DNA from: Pectobacterium peruviense
Lineage (GTDB): Bacteria > Pseudomonadota > Gammaproteobacteria > Enterobacterales > Enterobacteriaceae
NCBI RefSeq assembly: GCF_002847345.1
Contig: NZ_LXFV01000005.1
Location: 62,001 to 126,000, forward strand
Direction: 5' to 3'
DNA: 64,000 bases
Positions 26,065 to 35,788 of this stretch are shown in pieces; the first letter of the stretch is position 1, and each line of letters starts with the position of its first letter. Both the position numbers and the translations under genes were made by a program. A model generated the notes under the pieces. The model worked only from the letters and a program-made list of their open reading frames with translations. It was not told the origin of the DNA and did not search any database.

Positions 26065-26923
26065 TGAACCGATGCCCTTCACGCAGACGCCATCAAGAAA
26101 AACCTATCGCAGTCCGTGGCTGAGTACGGCGACGCTGCTGCCTGCCGCTATTGTTTTCCTGCTAGCGCTGGCGGTCTTTTTTCCGTCGCTGTTTACCAGT
26201 CGCACCGCAGATGAAATGGATATGGGCGCGGTATTTCAGTCGCCAAACTCCACTTATTGGTTCGGCACCGATCAACTCGGGCGCGACATTTTTTCCCGCA
26301 TCGTTCACGGCACATCGCTGTCGCTGGGGATTGGCGTCGGCGCGATGCTAATCGCCTGCTTCGGCGGCGTGCTGTTTGGCACGCTGTCGGTGCTCGCACC
26401 GCTGCGCATTCGTCAGCTTCTGGTACGCTTGCTGGACATCATGCTGGCGTTTCCCGATCTGCTGTTGGCGCTGCTGGTCATCGCCGTGCTAGGACGCGGT
26501 CCGGAAAACACCATGCTGGCCGTCGGTCTGGCGGGAATTGCTGGCTATGCGCGCTTGATCCGCTCTCAGGTGCTGCAAGTCAGGCTATCCGGCTATGTTG
26601 AGCATGCGATTGCGCTGGGCGAACACCCGCTGTATATCGTTTTCCGCCATATCATCCCCAATACGCTGCGCCCGCTGCTGATTGTCGCCACTATTGGTGT
26701 CGGCCACGCGGTGCTATCCGCTTCAGCACTGAGCTTTCTGGGGTTGGGCGTCGTTCCACCGACCGCCGAATGGGGCGCGCTACTGGCCGACGGACGTAAC
26801 TTCCTTGATATCGCGCCGTGGGTCAGCCTGCTACCCGCCAGCGTCGTCGCGCTGTCGGTGATTTCCATTACGCTGCTGGGGCGTCGTTTACAGGCTATTT
26901 TGGCCAAAGGAGAGGCACGATGA
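26057..26923 (+). CDS. Peptide ABC transporter permease (DppC type)
   Basis: The ATG at 26057 gives 288 residues and overlaps the previous stop by 8 bp. DppC/OppC features are the FGTDQLGRDIFSRIVHGTSLSLGIG segment near residue 72, an EAA-like loop near residue 190 (HAIALGEHPLYIVFRHIIPN) and SFLGLGVVPPTAEWGALL near residue 230. A longer open frame upstream lies within the preceding gene and lacks a ribosome site. Confidence 0.9.
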   Translation: MSSEPMPFTQTPSRKTYRSPWLSTATLLPAAIVFLLALAVFFPSLFTSRTADEMDMGAVFQSPNSTYWFGTDQLGRDIFSRIVHGTSLSLGIGVGAMLIACFGGVLFGTLSVLAPLRIRQLLVRLLDIMLAFPDLLLALLVIAVLGRGPENTMLAVGLAGIAGYARLIRSQVLQVRLSGYVEHAIALGEHPLYIVFRHIIPNTLRPLLIVATIGVGHAVLSASALSFLGLGVVPPTAEWGALLADGRNFLDIAPWVSLLPASVVALSVISITLLGRRLQAILAKGEAR

Positions 26924-28626
26924 GCCTGAACCCACTCCCTCACACCTCTCATTTCTCTTCAGAGGCACCGACGAAAACGCCGCTGCTGCGCGTAGATGGC
27001 CTGAGCGTCACGTTCCCGAGTCCTTTCGGTCCCATTCGTTCGGTTAAAAACCTCTCTTTTCAGGTGAATGCTGGCGAAATTCTGGCGCTGGTCGGCGAGT
27101 CTGGTTCAGGAAAATCCGTCACCGCACGTACGCTAGTTGGCTTATCAGGTGAAAACGTTGACGTACAGGCAAATGCGATTGAGCTCACGCGCCATGACGG
27201 CAGCCTGTGTGATTTACGCTATCTGACCGATCGCGACTGGCGAGCAATTCGCGGCCGTGAAATCGGTTTTGTTTTGCAGGATGCGCTGGTGTCTCTCGAC
27301 CCTCTGCGCAAGATCGGGCAGGAAGTCGCCGAGCCGATTCTGACTCACCGCCTGTTACCCCGCGAGCAGATTCCCGCCCGCGTCGCCGAACTTCTGATAA
27401 AAGCAGGTATTCCCGATCCGGAGAATCGAGCAGCCCAGTATCCGCACGAGCTGTCTGGCGGACTGCGCCAACGTGCGCTTATTGCTTCCGCGTTGGCAGC
27501 CGGTCCACAGTTGCTGATTGCCGATGAACCTACGACGGCGCTGGATGCCACGGTGCAAAAGCAGGTTCTGAAAGTCTTCACCGCATTGGCACAGGCTGGG
27601 CACGGCGTTCTGCTGATCACTCACGATCTGGCCGTTGTCGCAGACGTCGCGGATCGCGTTATCGTCATGCAGCAAGGCTCGTTGGTCGAAGGCGGCGAGG
27701 CACGACAACTACTATCAGCGCCGACACATCCCTACACCCGCAAGCTACTGGCGGCGATCCCAACAGCTTCTACGCGTGGAAAGTGGCTGGCTGGTGTCGA
27801 TCCATTACAGAACGGCATTGCGCCATCAGCCTCGTCTCTAGCAACGAATCACGACAGCACTAACGCAATAGCTCTAACGGCAGATCAGATTGCGGTGTCG
27901 TTCAAGCGACCAGACGGCAGCCGGATGCAGGCAGTCAATCAGGTTTCTCTCCAGATCAAACGGGGCGAAACACTGGGTATCGTCGGGGAATCTGGCTCGG
28001 GCAAAACCACGCTGGGAAAAGTCATTCTGGCGCTACAAAAGCCGGACAGCGGCGAAGTCCGACTCTCGGGCAATGCCTGGAGTGCGCTGACGGAACGCGA
28101 ACGCCGACCGCTACGCGCACGCATTCAGACGATCACGCAGGATCCGCTCAGTTCGTTCGATCCACAATTTACCGTTGCCCAGATTCTGCGCCAGCCGCTA
28201 CGCTTGCGTCGCGATCTGAACGACGATGAGAAACAGCTACGTATTCTGACGCTGCTGGAGTATGTCGGGCTAACACCGGACCTACTGAGCCGACGTCCCA
28301 CCGCGTTATCTGGCGGACAACGTCAGCGTGTCTCTATCGCACAGGCACTGGCTTCAGATCCTGACATTCTGATCTGTGACGAGCCAGTATCGGCACTGGA
28401 TGTCACCACACAGGCGCAGGTACTGGATTTACTGGTCGCGTTGCAGCGCCAACTGGGGCTGACGATGCTGTTCATTTCGCACGATTTGGGTGTCGTGCAG
28501 CATATGAGCCACCGTATCGCGGTGATGAAAGACGGGGATATTGTAGAAACTGGACCCGTCGAACAGATCTTCAACCAGCCGCAGCACCCTTATACGCGAC
28601 TGCTGCTCTCGACGGTGGCGGAATAA
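26920..28626 (+). CDS. Fused two-domain peptide ABC transporter ATPase
   Basis: The 568-residue protein holds both ATPase domains in one chain, instead of the separate DppD and DppF. Domain 1 has Walker A GESGSGKS near residue 59 and signature LSGGLRQRA near 180; domain 2 has GESGSGKTT near residue 356 and LSGGQRQRVSIAQAL near 465, each with Walker B LLIADEP / ILICDEP and the oligopeptide-type QHPYTR C-terminal element. The ATG overlaps the previous stop (ATGA). Such fusions (YejF/GsiA type) are known. A homodimer or pseudo-heterodimer arrangement is expected. Confidence 0.9.
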   Translation: MSLNPLPHTSHFSSEAPTKTPLLRVDGLSVTFPSPFGPIRSVKNLSFQVNAGEILALVGESGSGKSVTARTLVGLSGENVDVQANAIELTRHDGSLCDLRYLTDRDWRAIRGREIGFVLQDALVSLDPLRKIGQEVAEPILTHRLLPREQIPARVAELLIKAGIPDPENRAAQYPHELSGGLRQRALIASALAAGPQLLIADEPTTALDATVQKQVLKVFTALAQAGHGVLLITHDLAVVADVADRVIVMQQGSLVEGGEARQLLSAPTHPYTRKLLAAIPTASTRGKWLAGVDPLQNGIAPSASSLATNHDSTNAIALTADQIAVSFKRPDGSRMQAVNQVSLQIKRGETLGIVGESGSGKTTLGKVILALQKPDSGEVRLSGNAWSALTERERRPLRARIQTITQDPLSSFDPQFTVAQILRQPLRLRRDLNDDEKQLRILTLLEYVGLTPDLLSRRPTALSGGQRQRVSIAQALASDPDILICDEPVSALDVTTQAQVLDLLVALQRQLGLTMLFISHDLGVVQHMSHRIAVMKDGDIVETGPVEQIFNQPQHPYTRLLLSTVAE

Positions 28627-28667
28627 TTTTGTCGAAGAAGGATTGAGTGGTTAAAAACGCAACATCA

Positions 28668-28687
28668 TTGTACAATGACAAGTACAA
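28668..28687. promoter_or_regulatory. Operator-like palindromes upstream of yefM
   Basis: TTGTAC-AATGACAA-GTACAA is a perfect inverted repeat 13 bp before the yefM ATG; its left half is part of the shorter palindrome TTGTACAA. The core TGTAC/GTACA resembles the TGTACA cores bound by YefM-YoeB in E. coli. Autoregulation by the complex is an inference. Confidence 0.65.
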
Positions 28688-28700
28688 ACAGGAGGTACAG

Positions 28701-28952
28701 ATGCGTACAATTAGCTACAGCGAAGCCCGTCAAAATCTATCAGCGACAATGATGAAAACCGTCGAAGATCGTGCTCCCATTCTGATCACTCGACAGAATG
28801 GTGAGGCCTGCGTGCTTATGTCTCTGGAAGAGTATAATTCTCTAGAGGAAACCGCGTATTTACTGCGTTCACCAGCAAATGCAAAAAGGCTGATGAATTC
28901 AATTGAGAGCCTTAAGGCTGGCAATGGCGAAGAAAGAGATATCATTGAGTGA
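28701..28952 (+). CDS. yefM: Antitoxin YefM
   Basis: The 83-residue protein matches the Phd/YefM fold: [36 protein letters not shown] with the DNA-binding N-terminus, then a helical C-terminus that wraps the toxin. The ATG at 28701 follows GGAGGTACAG. The open frame back to 28647 runs through the operator and is not used. It ends in GTGA, overlapping the YoeB start. Confidence 0.95.
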   Translation: MRTISYSEARQNLSATMMKTVEDRAPILITRQNGEACVLMSLEEYNSLEETAYLLRSPANAKRLMNSIESLKAGNGEERDIIE

Positions 28953-29203
28953 AGCTAATTTGGTCAGAAGAAGCATGGGAAGACCACTTGTACTGGCAGG
29001 ATATCGATAAGCGAATGGTCAAAAATATCAATGAATTAATAAAAGAGACGCGCAGAACACCTTTTGAAGGAAAAGGAAAACCAGAGCCACTTAAACATAA
29101 CCTTGCTGGTTTCTGGTCGCGCCGTATCACCGAAGAACATCGTCTAGTGTATGCCATCACAGATGATGCCATGATGATCGCCGCATGCCGCTACCACTAT
29201 TAA
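28949..29203 (+). CDS. yoeB: mRNA interferase toxin YoeB
   Basis: YoeB is a ribosome-dependent endoribonuclease of the RelE superfamily. The 84 residues include [13 protein letters not shown] at the N-terminus, [30 protein letters not shown] in the middle and the C-terminal CRYHY with the catalytic His and Tyr of E. coli YoeB. It starts with GTG overlapping the antitoxin stop, so translation is coupled. The TA pair sits between the peptide ABC operon and rhaR. Confidence 0.95.
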   Translation: MKLIWSEEAWEDHLYWQDIDKRMVKNINELIKETRRTPFEGKGKPEPLKHNLAGFWSRRITEEHRLVYAITDDAMMIAACRYHY

Positions 29204-29261
29204 CCCTCCATTAATTCATCACTCTCAATAGCTAAAAAGCTCGCGAATTAAAACAGAATAG

Positions 29262-30116
29262 TCACTCCACATTCAGGAAGCGCTGACGGTAGGCGCTGGG
29301 CGAGACGCCGAATGCCTGATGGAACACGACAGAAAAGTAATTGCTGTCTTCAAAGCCGCACAGCGCGGCAACGTCGCCGATAGTTTGCAGATCGTAGCGC
29401 AGCAGCTCCATCGCCTTGCACAATCGCAATTGGCGCAGGTAATGCGGCACGCTCATTCCAGTTTGCTCTTTAAAGCGCGAGCGTAAACTGCGGGCGCTGA
29501 AGTGGTGCTGTTCGCAAAAGGCTTCAAAGCGAAACGGGGCGGCAATGCTGGCACGTAGCGCATTCATCAACATATCCAACTGATGGGCATCCGCCAACTG
29601 CGGGCTATCCGGCGAATGGCGATAACGCGCCGCCAGCAGCGCAATCTGCAACAGCAGCGCCTCACTCAGCTGCAACGACAGCGCATCCGATTTCATACAC
29701 TCCTGCGTCAGTGCGTCTACCTTCTCGCGGATGGTATCCATGCCTTCGGAGCCTAAACACCAGTGCCGCTGGCTTTGTGGAAGCTCTCCGCCCGGCAGTA
29801 AGGTTTGCCAGTCGGCGGATAACGTCAGGCGGTTGCGAATATAGAGAATGTTGTCCAGTTCAAGCTCGTGGACGGATTCATAGCTGTGGCGATCGTGCGC
29901 GGAGACATAAAACATATCACCGCGAGTAATGCGGTAAGGCACATCGTTCCAGAGGTGCAGACCATTGCCCCGCCAGACGATCACCAGTTCGTCGAAATCA
30001 TGATGATGCAGAGGAAATACCGGCTGCGGGTGTCGTTCGGCAACCATCACGGCATTCTTGTCAGTCAGGAAATAGTCTTCAGTCTGTAATTTCAAACCCC
30101 GAATTGCTGTCGCCAT
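29262..30116 (-). CDS. rhaR: Rhamnose operon activator RhaR
   Basis: RhaR is an AraC-family activator that responds to L-rhamnose and activates rhaSR. The 284 residues have a cupin sensor domain (FPLHHHDFDELVIVWRGNGLH near residues 35-55) and a C-terminal pair of helix-turn-helices (FSARSLRSRFKEQTG, then IGDVAALCGFEDSNYFSVVFHQAFG). It is downstream of rhaS on the same strand with a 24-bp gap, as in E. coli. Confidence 0.95.
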   Translation of the reverse strand: MATAIRGLKLQTEDYFLTDKNAVMVAERHPQPVFPLHHHDFDELVIVWRGNGLHLWNDVPYRITRGDMFYVSAHDRHSYESVHELELDNILYIRNRLTLSADWQTLLPGGELPQSQRHWCLGSEGMDTIREKVDALTQECMKSDALSLQLSEALLLQIALLAARYRHSPDSPQLADAHQLDMLMNALRASIAAPFRFEAFCEQHHFSARSLRSRFKEQTGMSVPHYLRQLRLCKAMELLRYDLQTIGDVAALCGFEDSNYFSVVFHQAFGVSPSAYRQRFLNVE

Positions 30117-30140
30117 TCCCTCACCCGCAGTTACTGTTAC

Positions 30141-30980
30141 CTACTCTTCACGAGAAAACGCCTGATGGCGTAGTGACTTAGGTGCCTGCGAGAATGCCTT
30201 GCGGAATTGCGTCGAGAAGTGATTGCTGTCGCTAAATCCACAGGCGTGCGCAATAGTGGTGATGGAGTCATCACTCTGCTGCAACCGCCGACGAGCCTCC
30301 AGTAATCTTAACCGATTCAGATACCGTTGTGGTGTCATACCCGTATGTTGTTTTAGCTGACGGTGCAGTGTACGCAACGGCAGCGAGAATTGGTCAGCCA
30401 AACCGCCCCAGTTAACGTCTTCGCTGTAGTTATTTTGCAGCCACCCCAGCAGCGCCTGTACTCCCTGACGCTCGGAGCCGTTGCCCTGCGTCTGGAAACA
30501 GTGTTGACGCAGTTGTACCAGAATTTGCAGAAACAGGCTTTCACTGGCAGCAATCGCCTCCGGCACATCGCTTTGCGCCAGCTCTGCCAGGCTGTTCAGC
30601 GACTGTTTCAGCTGTTGCATCCCCGCCGCATTCACCTGCCACTGTCCTTGCCACTCGCCGTTTTGACCATACGGCAAAAATGCCGCGATATCAGACAGGA
30701 AGCGGAACCCACGCGGCGAACGGTACAGCATGTTGGTTAGGCATAGCCCTTCTACATCTTCAAACAGATGCCGATCATTATCGCGAACAAAGAACACCGA
30801 CCCGCTGCACAGCGCATAGGGTTGATCGTTAAACACATGGACGCCTGCACCCTGCTCCACCAGCACTATTTCCCAGAAATCATGATAGTGCTCAGGAAAG
30901 GCCGTCTGTGGGGTACGCGGCTCTACCGCGACCGTCACGGCACGCGAAGTAAAAAAATCATCACCACGAAGTAACGTCAT
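30141..30980 (-). CDS. rhaS: Rhamnose operon activator RhaS
   Basis: RhaS is the AraC-family activator of rhaBAD and rhamnose transport genes. The start at 30980 (MTLLRGDDFF) gives 279 residues, close to E. coli RhaS (278); an ATG nine codons upstream is less likely. Sensor domain FPEHYHDFWEIVLVEQGAGVHVFN and DNA-binding segments FSLPLRTLHRQLKQHTGMTPQRY and IAHACGFSDSNHFSTQFRKAF are close to E. coli RhaS. It is divergent from rhaB. Confidence 0.96.
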   Translation of the reverse strand: MTLLRGDDFFTSRAVTVAVEPRTPQTAFPEHYHDFWEIVLVEQGAGVHVFNDQPYALCSGSVFFVRDNDRHLFEDVEGLCLTNMLYRSPRGFRFLSDIAAFLPYGQNGEWQGQWQVNAAGMQQLKQSLNSLAELAQSDVPEAIAASESLFLQILVQLRQHCFQTQGNGSERQGVQALLGWLQNNYSEDVNWGGLADQFSLPLRTLHRQLKQHTGMTPQRYLNRLRLLEARRRLQQSDDSITTIAHACGFSDSNHFSTQFRKAFSQAPKSLRHQAFSREE

Positions 30981-31188
30981 TTCAGTTCTCCCTTCAGCCT
31001 TTGGCAAAACGCAGCCTTTGAAAAAGAGTAGTCAGAAGCAACAAAACTGGCCTTAAAATACCGTCACCCACTCGCCGTCTGACTGCTCTTTTTTTAAGAT
31101 CGCACCGCCCAATTGATTGAAGTGTGGCAAGGATCACACCGCCTTTTCCCTTCTTTTTTAGGGGTTATTTTCTGAATAATTTCCCAGA

Positions 31189-31244
31189 TTGTGAGCCCTT
31201 TCACGGTCAGCTTTGTCATTTTGCCAACCACCTGTTTTAGGTGG
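31189..31244. promoter_or_regulatory. rhaS-rhaB control region: CRP site and inverted repeat
   Basis: Within the 333-bp divergent spacer (30981-31313), TGTGA-GCCCTT-TCACG (31190-31205) is a good CRP half-site pair, 109 bp before the rhaB ATG. Downstream, TTTTGCCAACC (31219-31229) recalls the TTGCCAA in E. coli RhaS half-sites, and CCACCT-GTTTT-AGGTGG (31228-31244) is a perfect inverted repeat. CRP and RhaS control is known for this regulon; the individual sites are predictions. Confidence 0.55.
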
Positions 31245-31313
31245 CACTCATCGGAAGGTGCCTTCTGTTACCGCTCTTTACACTGCAACACATCCAACAA
31301 AAGGAGTGCGGCT

Positions 31314-32804
31314 ATGGCGGTGAAGAATATCGTGGCGGTGGATTTAGGGGCATCCAGCGGTCGGGTGATGCTGGCAACCTTACACACTGCAACGCAGCAT
31401 CTGACGCTGAAAGAAATTCACCGTTTCAGCAATACGCTGGTGTTTCAGGACAACCATCACCAGTGGGATCTCGTCGCACTGGAACGCGACATCCTCACCG
31501 GATTGCAGCAAATCGATGCCATGGGTATCGCCCCCGATAGCATTGGGGTCGACAGTTGGGGAGTGGACTATGTGTTACTCGATAAAAATGGGCAGCGTGT
31601 CGGCCTGCCGTATTCCTATCGCGATCACCGCACTGACGGCGTAATGGCCGCCGTTACTACCGAACTGGGTCGTGAAGCTATCTATCAGCATACCGGGATT
31701 CAGTTCCTGCCGTTTAATACGCTGTATCAGCTCAAAGCGCTGTGCGACGCCCCTCCTGACGATTTGGATAAGGTGGAACATCTGCTGATGATCCCCGACT
31801 ATTTTCACTATCGCCTCACGGGGAATCTGGTCTGTGAATATACCAACGCCAGCACGACCCAACTGCTTAATCTGGAACAGCAAACCTGGGACGGCGAACT
31901 GCTGGACTATCTGGGTGTACCGCGCCGCTGGTTGAGCGATCCCGTACAGCCGGGACACGCGGTCGGAAACTGGACAGCGCCGAGTGGACGCCAGATTCCC
32001 GTCACCGCCGTCGCGACGCACGATACCGCCAGCGCGATAGTCGGTGCACCGTTGCAGAGCCGCGACAGCGCCTACCTCAGCTCCGGCACCTGGTCGCTGA
32101 TGGGCATCGAGAGCGACACACCGTTTAACAGCCCGCAGGCGCTGGCCGCCAATATCACCAACGAAGGCGGCGTAGATGGCACCTACCGAGTGCTAAAAAA
32201 CATCATGGGGCTATGGCTGCTACAGCGGGTTTGTCAGGAGCGTGACATCAAAGATTTAGGCGCGCTGATTCAGTCCGCCACCGCGCTACCCGCCTTCGTC
32301 AGCCTGATTAACCCTAATGACGATCGTTTTATCAATCCGCCCTCCATGCATCAGGCAATCCGCGACTATTGTCGTGAGCACGGCCAGCCCGTTCCCCAAA
32401 GTGATGCCGAGCTGGCACGCTGCATCTTCGACAGCCTCGCGCTGCTCTACCGTCAGGTAGTGCTGGAGCTGGGTGAACTGCGCCATGCGCCAATCCGCCA
32501 ATTGCATATTGTCGGCGGCGGCAGTCAGAACGCTTTTCTCAACCAGCTGTGCGCCGATGTGTGCCAGATTCCGGTTCTCGCCGGGCCAGTCGAAGCCTCG
32601 ACGCTTGGCAATATCGGCTGCCAGCTGATGGCGCTAGGCGCCGTTACAGACCTTGCCGCATTCCGGCACATGCTGACTCATAACTTCCCTCTGCATCGCT
32701 ATACCCCGCGTGCGGAGAGTGATTTTGCCGGGCACTGGCGTCGTTTTCAGGCGCTCAGCCAGCCAGAAACCGCCCCACAGGGCAAAAAGGAGACCACGCA
32801 ATGA
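31314..32804 (+). CDS. rhaB: L-rhamnulokinase
   Basis: RhaB phosphorylates L-rhamnulose to rhamnulose-1-phosphate. The ATG at 31314, after AAAGGAGTGCGGCT, gives 496 residues. The FGGY-kinase fold is shown by [15 protein letters not shown] at the N-terminus, [11 protein letters not shown] near residue 83, [13 protein letters not shown] near residue 235, [11 protein letters not shown] near 255 and the C-terminal [17 protein letters not shown]. An open frame upstream into the promoter region is not credible. Its end overlaps rhaA (ATGA). Confidence 0.96.
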   Translation: MAVKNIVAVDLGASSGRVMLATLHTATQHLTLKEIHRFSNTLVFQDNHHQWDLVALERDILTGLQQIDAMGIAPDSIGVDSWGVDYVLLDKNGQRVGLPYSYRDHRTDGVMAAVTTELGREAIYQHTGIQFLPFNTLYQLKALCDAPPDDLDKVEHLLMIPDYFHYRLTGNLVCEYTNASTTQLLNLEQQTWDGELLDYLGVPRRWLSDPVQPGHAVGNWTAPSGRQIPVTAVATHDTASAIVGAPLQSRDSAYLSSGTWSLMGIESDTPFNSPQALAANITNEGGVDGTYRVLKNIMGLWLLQRVCQERDIKDLGALIQSATALPAFVSLINPNDDRFINPPSMHQAIRDYCREHGQPVPQSDAELARCIFDSLALLYRQVVLELGELRHAPIRQLHIVGGGSQNAFLNQLCADVCQIPVLAGPVEASTLGNIGCQLMALGAVTDLAAFRHMLTHNFPLHRYTPRAESDFAGHWRRFQALSQPETAPQGKKETTQ

Positions 32805-34063
32805 GCACACCTATTGAAGCTGCCTGGCAGTTGGCAAAAACGCGTTATGCCGGCCTGAATATTGACGTAGAGGCGGCGCTGAAACAGCTCGACCAGATTC
32901 CGGTGTCAATGCACTGCTGGCAGGGTGACGATGTGGCCGGATTCGAGAACACTGGCGGGCCACTGACCGGCGGCATTCAAGCCACGGGCAACTACCCTGG
33001 CAAAGCGAGCACGCCGGATGAGCTGCGTGCCGATCTGGAACAGGCATTTGCGCTGATCCCCGGCCCCAAACGACTGAACCTGCACGCCATCTATCTGGAA
33101 TCCGCACAGCCCGTCGCCCGCAACGAGATTGCTCCCGAGCATTTCAGCAACTGGGTTGCCTGGGCCAAACGCCACCAGCTCGGGCTGGATTTTAACCCGA
33201 CCTGTTTTTCTCACCCACTGAGCGCGGACGGTTTTACGCTGTCACACCCAGACGAAAAAGTACGCCGTTTCTGGATTGAACACTGTCAGGCCAGCCGCCG
33301 GATTTCAGCCTACTTTGGCCGCGAACTCGGCACGCCATCAGTAATGAACATCTGGGTGCCGGACGGCATGAAAGATTTAACCATCGATCGTCTGGCATTC
33401 CGCCAGCGGCTGCTCAGCGCGTTGGACGAGATCATCGCTGAGCCGCTCGATCAGGCACACCATATCGACGCGGTAGAAAGTAAGCTGTTCGGGATAGGCG
33501 CGGAAAGTTTTACCGTCGGCTCCAACGAATTCTATCTTGGCTACGCGGCCAGCCGCGGCACCGCGCTCTGTCTGGATGCCGGACACTTCCACCCGACCGA
33601 AGTCATTTCCGACAAGATCTCCAGCGCGATTCTGTACGTCCCACGCCTGCTGCTGCACGTCAGCCGTCCGGTACGCTGGGACAGCGACCATGTCGTGCTG
33701 CTGGATGACGAAACGCAGGCTATCGCCCACGAAATCATCCGTCATCAGTTGCTTAACCGCGTGCACATCGGGCTCGATTTCTTCGATGCCTCGATCAACC
33801 GCATCGCAGCCTGGGTCATCGGCACCCGTAATATGAAGAAAGCTCTGCTGCGCGCGCTGTTGGAACCCACAGAAACACTGCGCAAACTGGAACAAAACGG
33901 CGATTACACCGCGCGTCTGGCTCTGCTGGAAGAGCAAAAATCGCTGCCGTGGCATGCCGTGTGGGAACACTACTGCCAGCGTCATGACGTACTCCCAGGC
34001 GGCGAATGGCTGCAACAGGTACGTCAGTATGAAGAAACCATCCTCACTCAACGTCAAGGGTAA
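32801..34063 (+). CDS. rhaA: L-rhamnose isomerase
   Basis: RhaA interconverts L-rhamnose and L-rhamnulose with a divalent metal in a TIM barrel. The 420 residues (E. coli 419) begin [22 protein letters not shown]; conserved parts include [27 protein letters not shown] near residue 128, [17 protein letters not shown] (metal Asp/His) near 259-275 and the C-terminal VWEHYC. Start ATG overlaps the rhaB stop. Cytosolic. Confidence 0.97.
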   Translation: MSTPIEAAWQLAKTRYAGLNIDVEAALKQLDQIPVSMHCWQGDDVAGFENTGGPLTGGIQATGNYPGKASTPDELRADLEQAFALIPGPKRLNLHAIYLESAQPVARNEIAPEHFSNWVAWAKRHQLGLDFNPTCFSHPLSADGFTLSHPDEKVRRFWIEHCQASRRISAYFGRELGTPSVMNIWVPDGMKDLTIDRLAFRQRLLSALDEIIAEPLDQAHHIDAVESKLFGIGAESFTVGSNEFYLGYAASRGTALCLDAGHFHPTEVISDKISSAILYVPRLLLHVSRPVRWDSDHVVLLDDETQAIAHEIIRHQLLNRVHIGLDFFDASINRIAAWVIGTRNMKKALLRALLEPTETLRKLEQNGDYTARLALLEEQKSLPWHAVWEHYCQRHDVLPGGEWLQQVRQYEETILTQRQG

Positions 34064-34067
34064 GACT

Positions 34068-34892
34068 ATGCAAGCAATTCTCTCTTCCTGGTTTGTACAG
34101 GGAATGATTAAAGCCACCAGCGACATGTGGCTCAAAGGCTGGGACGAACGTAACGGCGGCAACGTCAGCCTGCGCCTGACGGCTGAGGATGTGACGCCTT
34201 ATGAAAGCGATTTCTCTCCGCAGCCGCGTCATGAAGCACTATCACAGCCGATGCCGGAACTGGCAGATTGCTGGTTTATCGTTACCGGCTCCGGAAAATT
34301 CTTCCGCAACGTCCAACTCGATCCAGCGGATTCACTGGTGGTGTTGCAGGTCGATAGTGATGGCAAAGGCTATCGTATTTTCTGGGGACTCACCAACGGT
34401 GGCCTGCCAACGTCTGAATTAGCTTCGCATTTCCAGTCGCACATTGTGCGTATGGGCGTAACCCACGGGCGCGACCGCGTCATCATGCACTGCCACGCGA
34501 CCAATCTGATTGCCCTGAGCTACGTGCTGGAGCTAAATACCGCGACGTTCACCCGTGAGCTGTGGGAAGGCAGCACGGAGTGTCTGGTCGTCTTCCCAGA
34601 CGGCGTGGGGATTGTGCCATGGATGGTGCCGGGCACCGATTCCATTGGCGATGCCACTTCCGAGCAAATGAAGCGTCATTCGCTGGTATTGTGGCCCTTC
34701 CACGGCATCTTCGGCACGGGTCCAACGCTGGATGAAGCCTTTGGCCTGATCGATACCGCGGAAAAATCCGCCGAAGTCATGGTGAAAGTCAGATCAATGG
34801 GGGGTAAAAAGCAGACGATCTCGACCGAAGAACTGATCGCTCTGGGCAAACGTTTCGGCGTTACGCCACTGGAAGCCGCGCTGCGCGTATAG
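34068..34892 (+). CDS. rhaD: Rhamnulose-1-phosphate aldolase
   Basis: RhaD splits rhamnulose-1-phosphate into dihydroxyacetone phosphate and L-lactaldehyde. The ATG at 34068, 4 bp after the rhaA stop, gives 274 residues, the usual length. The class II aldolase features are [13 protein letters not shown] near residue 27, [14 protein letters not shown] (metal His pair) near residue 139, and [25 protein letters not shown] (third His) near residue 211. The longer upstream frame lies inside rhaA. Confidence 0.97.
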   Translation: MQAILSSWFVQGMIKATSDMWLKGWDERNGGNVSLRLTAEDVTPYESDFSPQPRHEALSQPMPELADCWFIVTGSGKFFRNVQLDPADSLVVLQVDSDGKGYRIFWGLTNGGLPTSELASHFQSHIVRMGVTHGRDRVIMHCHATNLIALSYVLELNTATFTRELWEGSTECLVVFPDGVGIVPWMVPGTDSIGDATSEQMKRHSLVLWPFHGIFGTGPTLDEAFGLIDTAEKSAEVMVKVRSMGGKKQTISTEELIALGKRFGVTPLEAALRV

Positions 34893-34983
34893 CACGGGTT
34901 TTCATACGTAGCATGGCTTTCATACATAGAATGGTTTTTAGCATAGAACTCATTTCGACCTAAAATTGCTTTCAGTCTCACAC

Positions 34984-35007
34984 CGCCACGGCATCACCGC
35001 CGTGGCG
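34984..35007. terminator. Hairpin between rhaD and rhaM
   Basis: CGCCACGGC (34984-34992) pairs perfectly with GCCGTGGCG (34999-35007). Only a weak T-rich stretch follows, and rhaM starts 29 bp later, so it may be a partial terminator or an mRNA-stabilising hairpin. Upstream, 34900-34935 holds two similar units TTTCATACGTAGCATGG and TTTCATACATAGAATGG. Confidence 0.5.
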
Positions 35008-35035
35008 TTCTGCCAACGACTACGGGGACTCATCC

Positions 35036-35350
35036 ATGTTGCGTAAGGCTTTTGTGATGTCAGTTTTTCCTGACTGCCACGACGAGTATCAGCGCCGTCA
35101 TAACCCTATCTGGCCAGAACTGGCAGAGGTGCTGAAAAACCACGGCGCACACCACTACAGTATTTTTCTGGATAAACAGCGCAATTTGCTGTTCGGCTAT
35201 GTGGAAGTCGAATCAGAAGCGCGCTGGGAAGCGATTGCGCAAACAGATGTCTGCCAGCGCTGGTGGAAACACATGGGCGACGTGATGCCCTCGAATCCCG
35301 ACAACAGTCCGATCAGCGATGCACTCGACCCCGTGTTCTATCTGGACTGA
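35036..35350 (+). CDS. rhaM: L-rhamnose mutarotase
   Basis: RhaM interconverts the alpha and beta anomers of L-rhamnose to feed the isomerase. The 104 residues match the family: [49 protein letters not shown] and the C-terminal [17 protein letters not shown] with DPVFYLD. It is the last gene of the rha cluster; no rhamnose permease gene is in the window. Confidence 0.95.
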   Translation: MLRKAFVMSVFPDCHDEYQRRHNPIWPELAEVLKNHGAHHYSIFLDKQRNLLFGYVEVESEARWEAIAQTDVCQRWWKHMGDVMPSNPDNSPISDALDPVFYLD

Positions 35351-35724
35351 GAGATTCTTTGAACTACGCATAATCGTGCAGCAGTAATAACATTGCCGCT
35401 GCATCATTATTGTTGAAGATATAAAAAGAAATAATTTGTCATTTAATTAATCAAAGTCGTTACATATAATCATTAGGATTTTTAAATACATAAATATTTA
35501 TTGATTATTGATGGCAATCACATTTTATTTTCCCTATTTGTGAATAGACCCACTTCAACGTTAAGAATAAAAACATCTATTAAGACAATGTCTATCCACC
35601 TCTCTTTTTTACAAATAATATATTATATAGTAATCATTAGTCAGGATTTAGTTTCGACAAATAGAACCTAATCGCCATTAAACTCCATTTACTCTTTAAA
35701 GCCAATTTATCGAATTCCACATTA
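35351..35724. other. AT-rich gap after rhaM
   Basis: No gene is supported. The stretch is strongly AT-rich and leads into the FliA-type promoter of the chemoreceptor. No clear terminator for rhaM is seen. Confidence 0.4.
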
Positions 35725-35751
35725 TAAAGATCTTATTTTATTTGCCGTTAT
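35725..35751 (+). promoter_or_regulatory. Sigma-28 (FliA) promoter of chemoreceptor 1
   Basis: TAAAGATC, an 11-bp spacer, and GCCGTTAT match the FliA consensus TAAAGTTT-N11-GCCGATAA in both elements with the exact spacing. It ends 37 bp before the ATG of the chemoreceptor at 35789. Confidence 0.8.
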
Positions 35752-35788
35752 CACTATTACCTTCTCTATATAAACAATAAGAATAGCG

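Noticed and set aside
33377-34162. Minus-strand open frame across rhaA and rhaD
   Set aside because: Antisense shadow of two certain genes.
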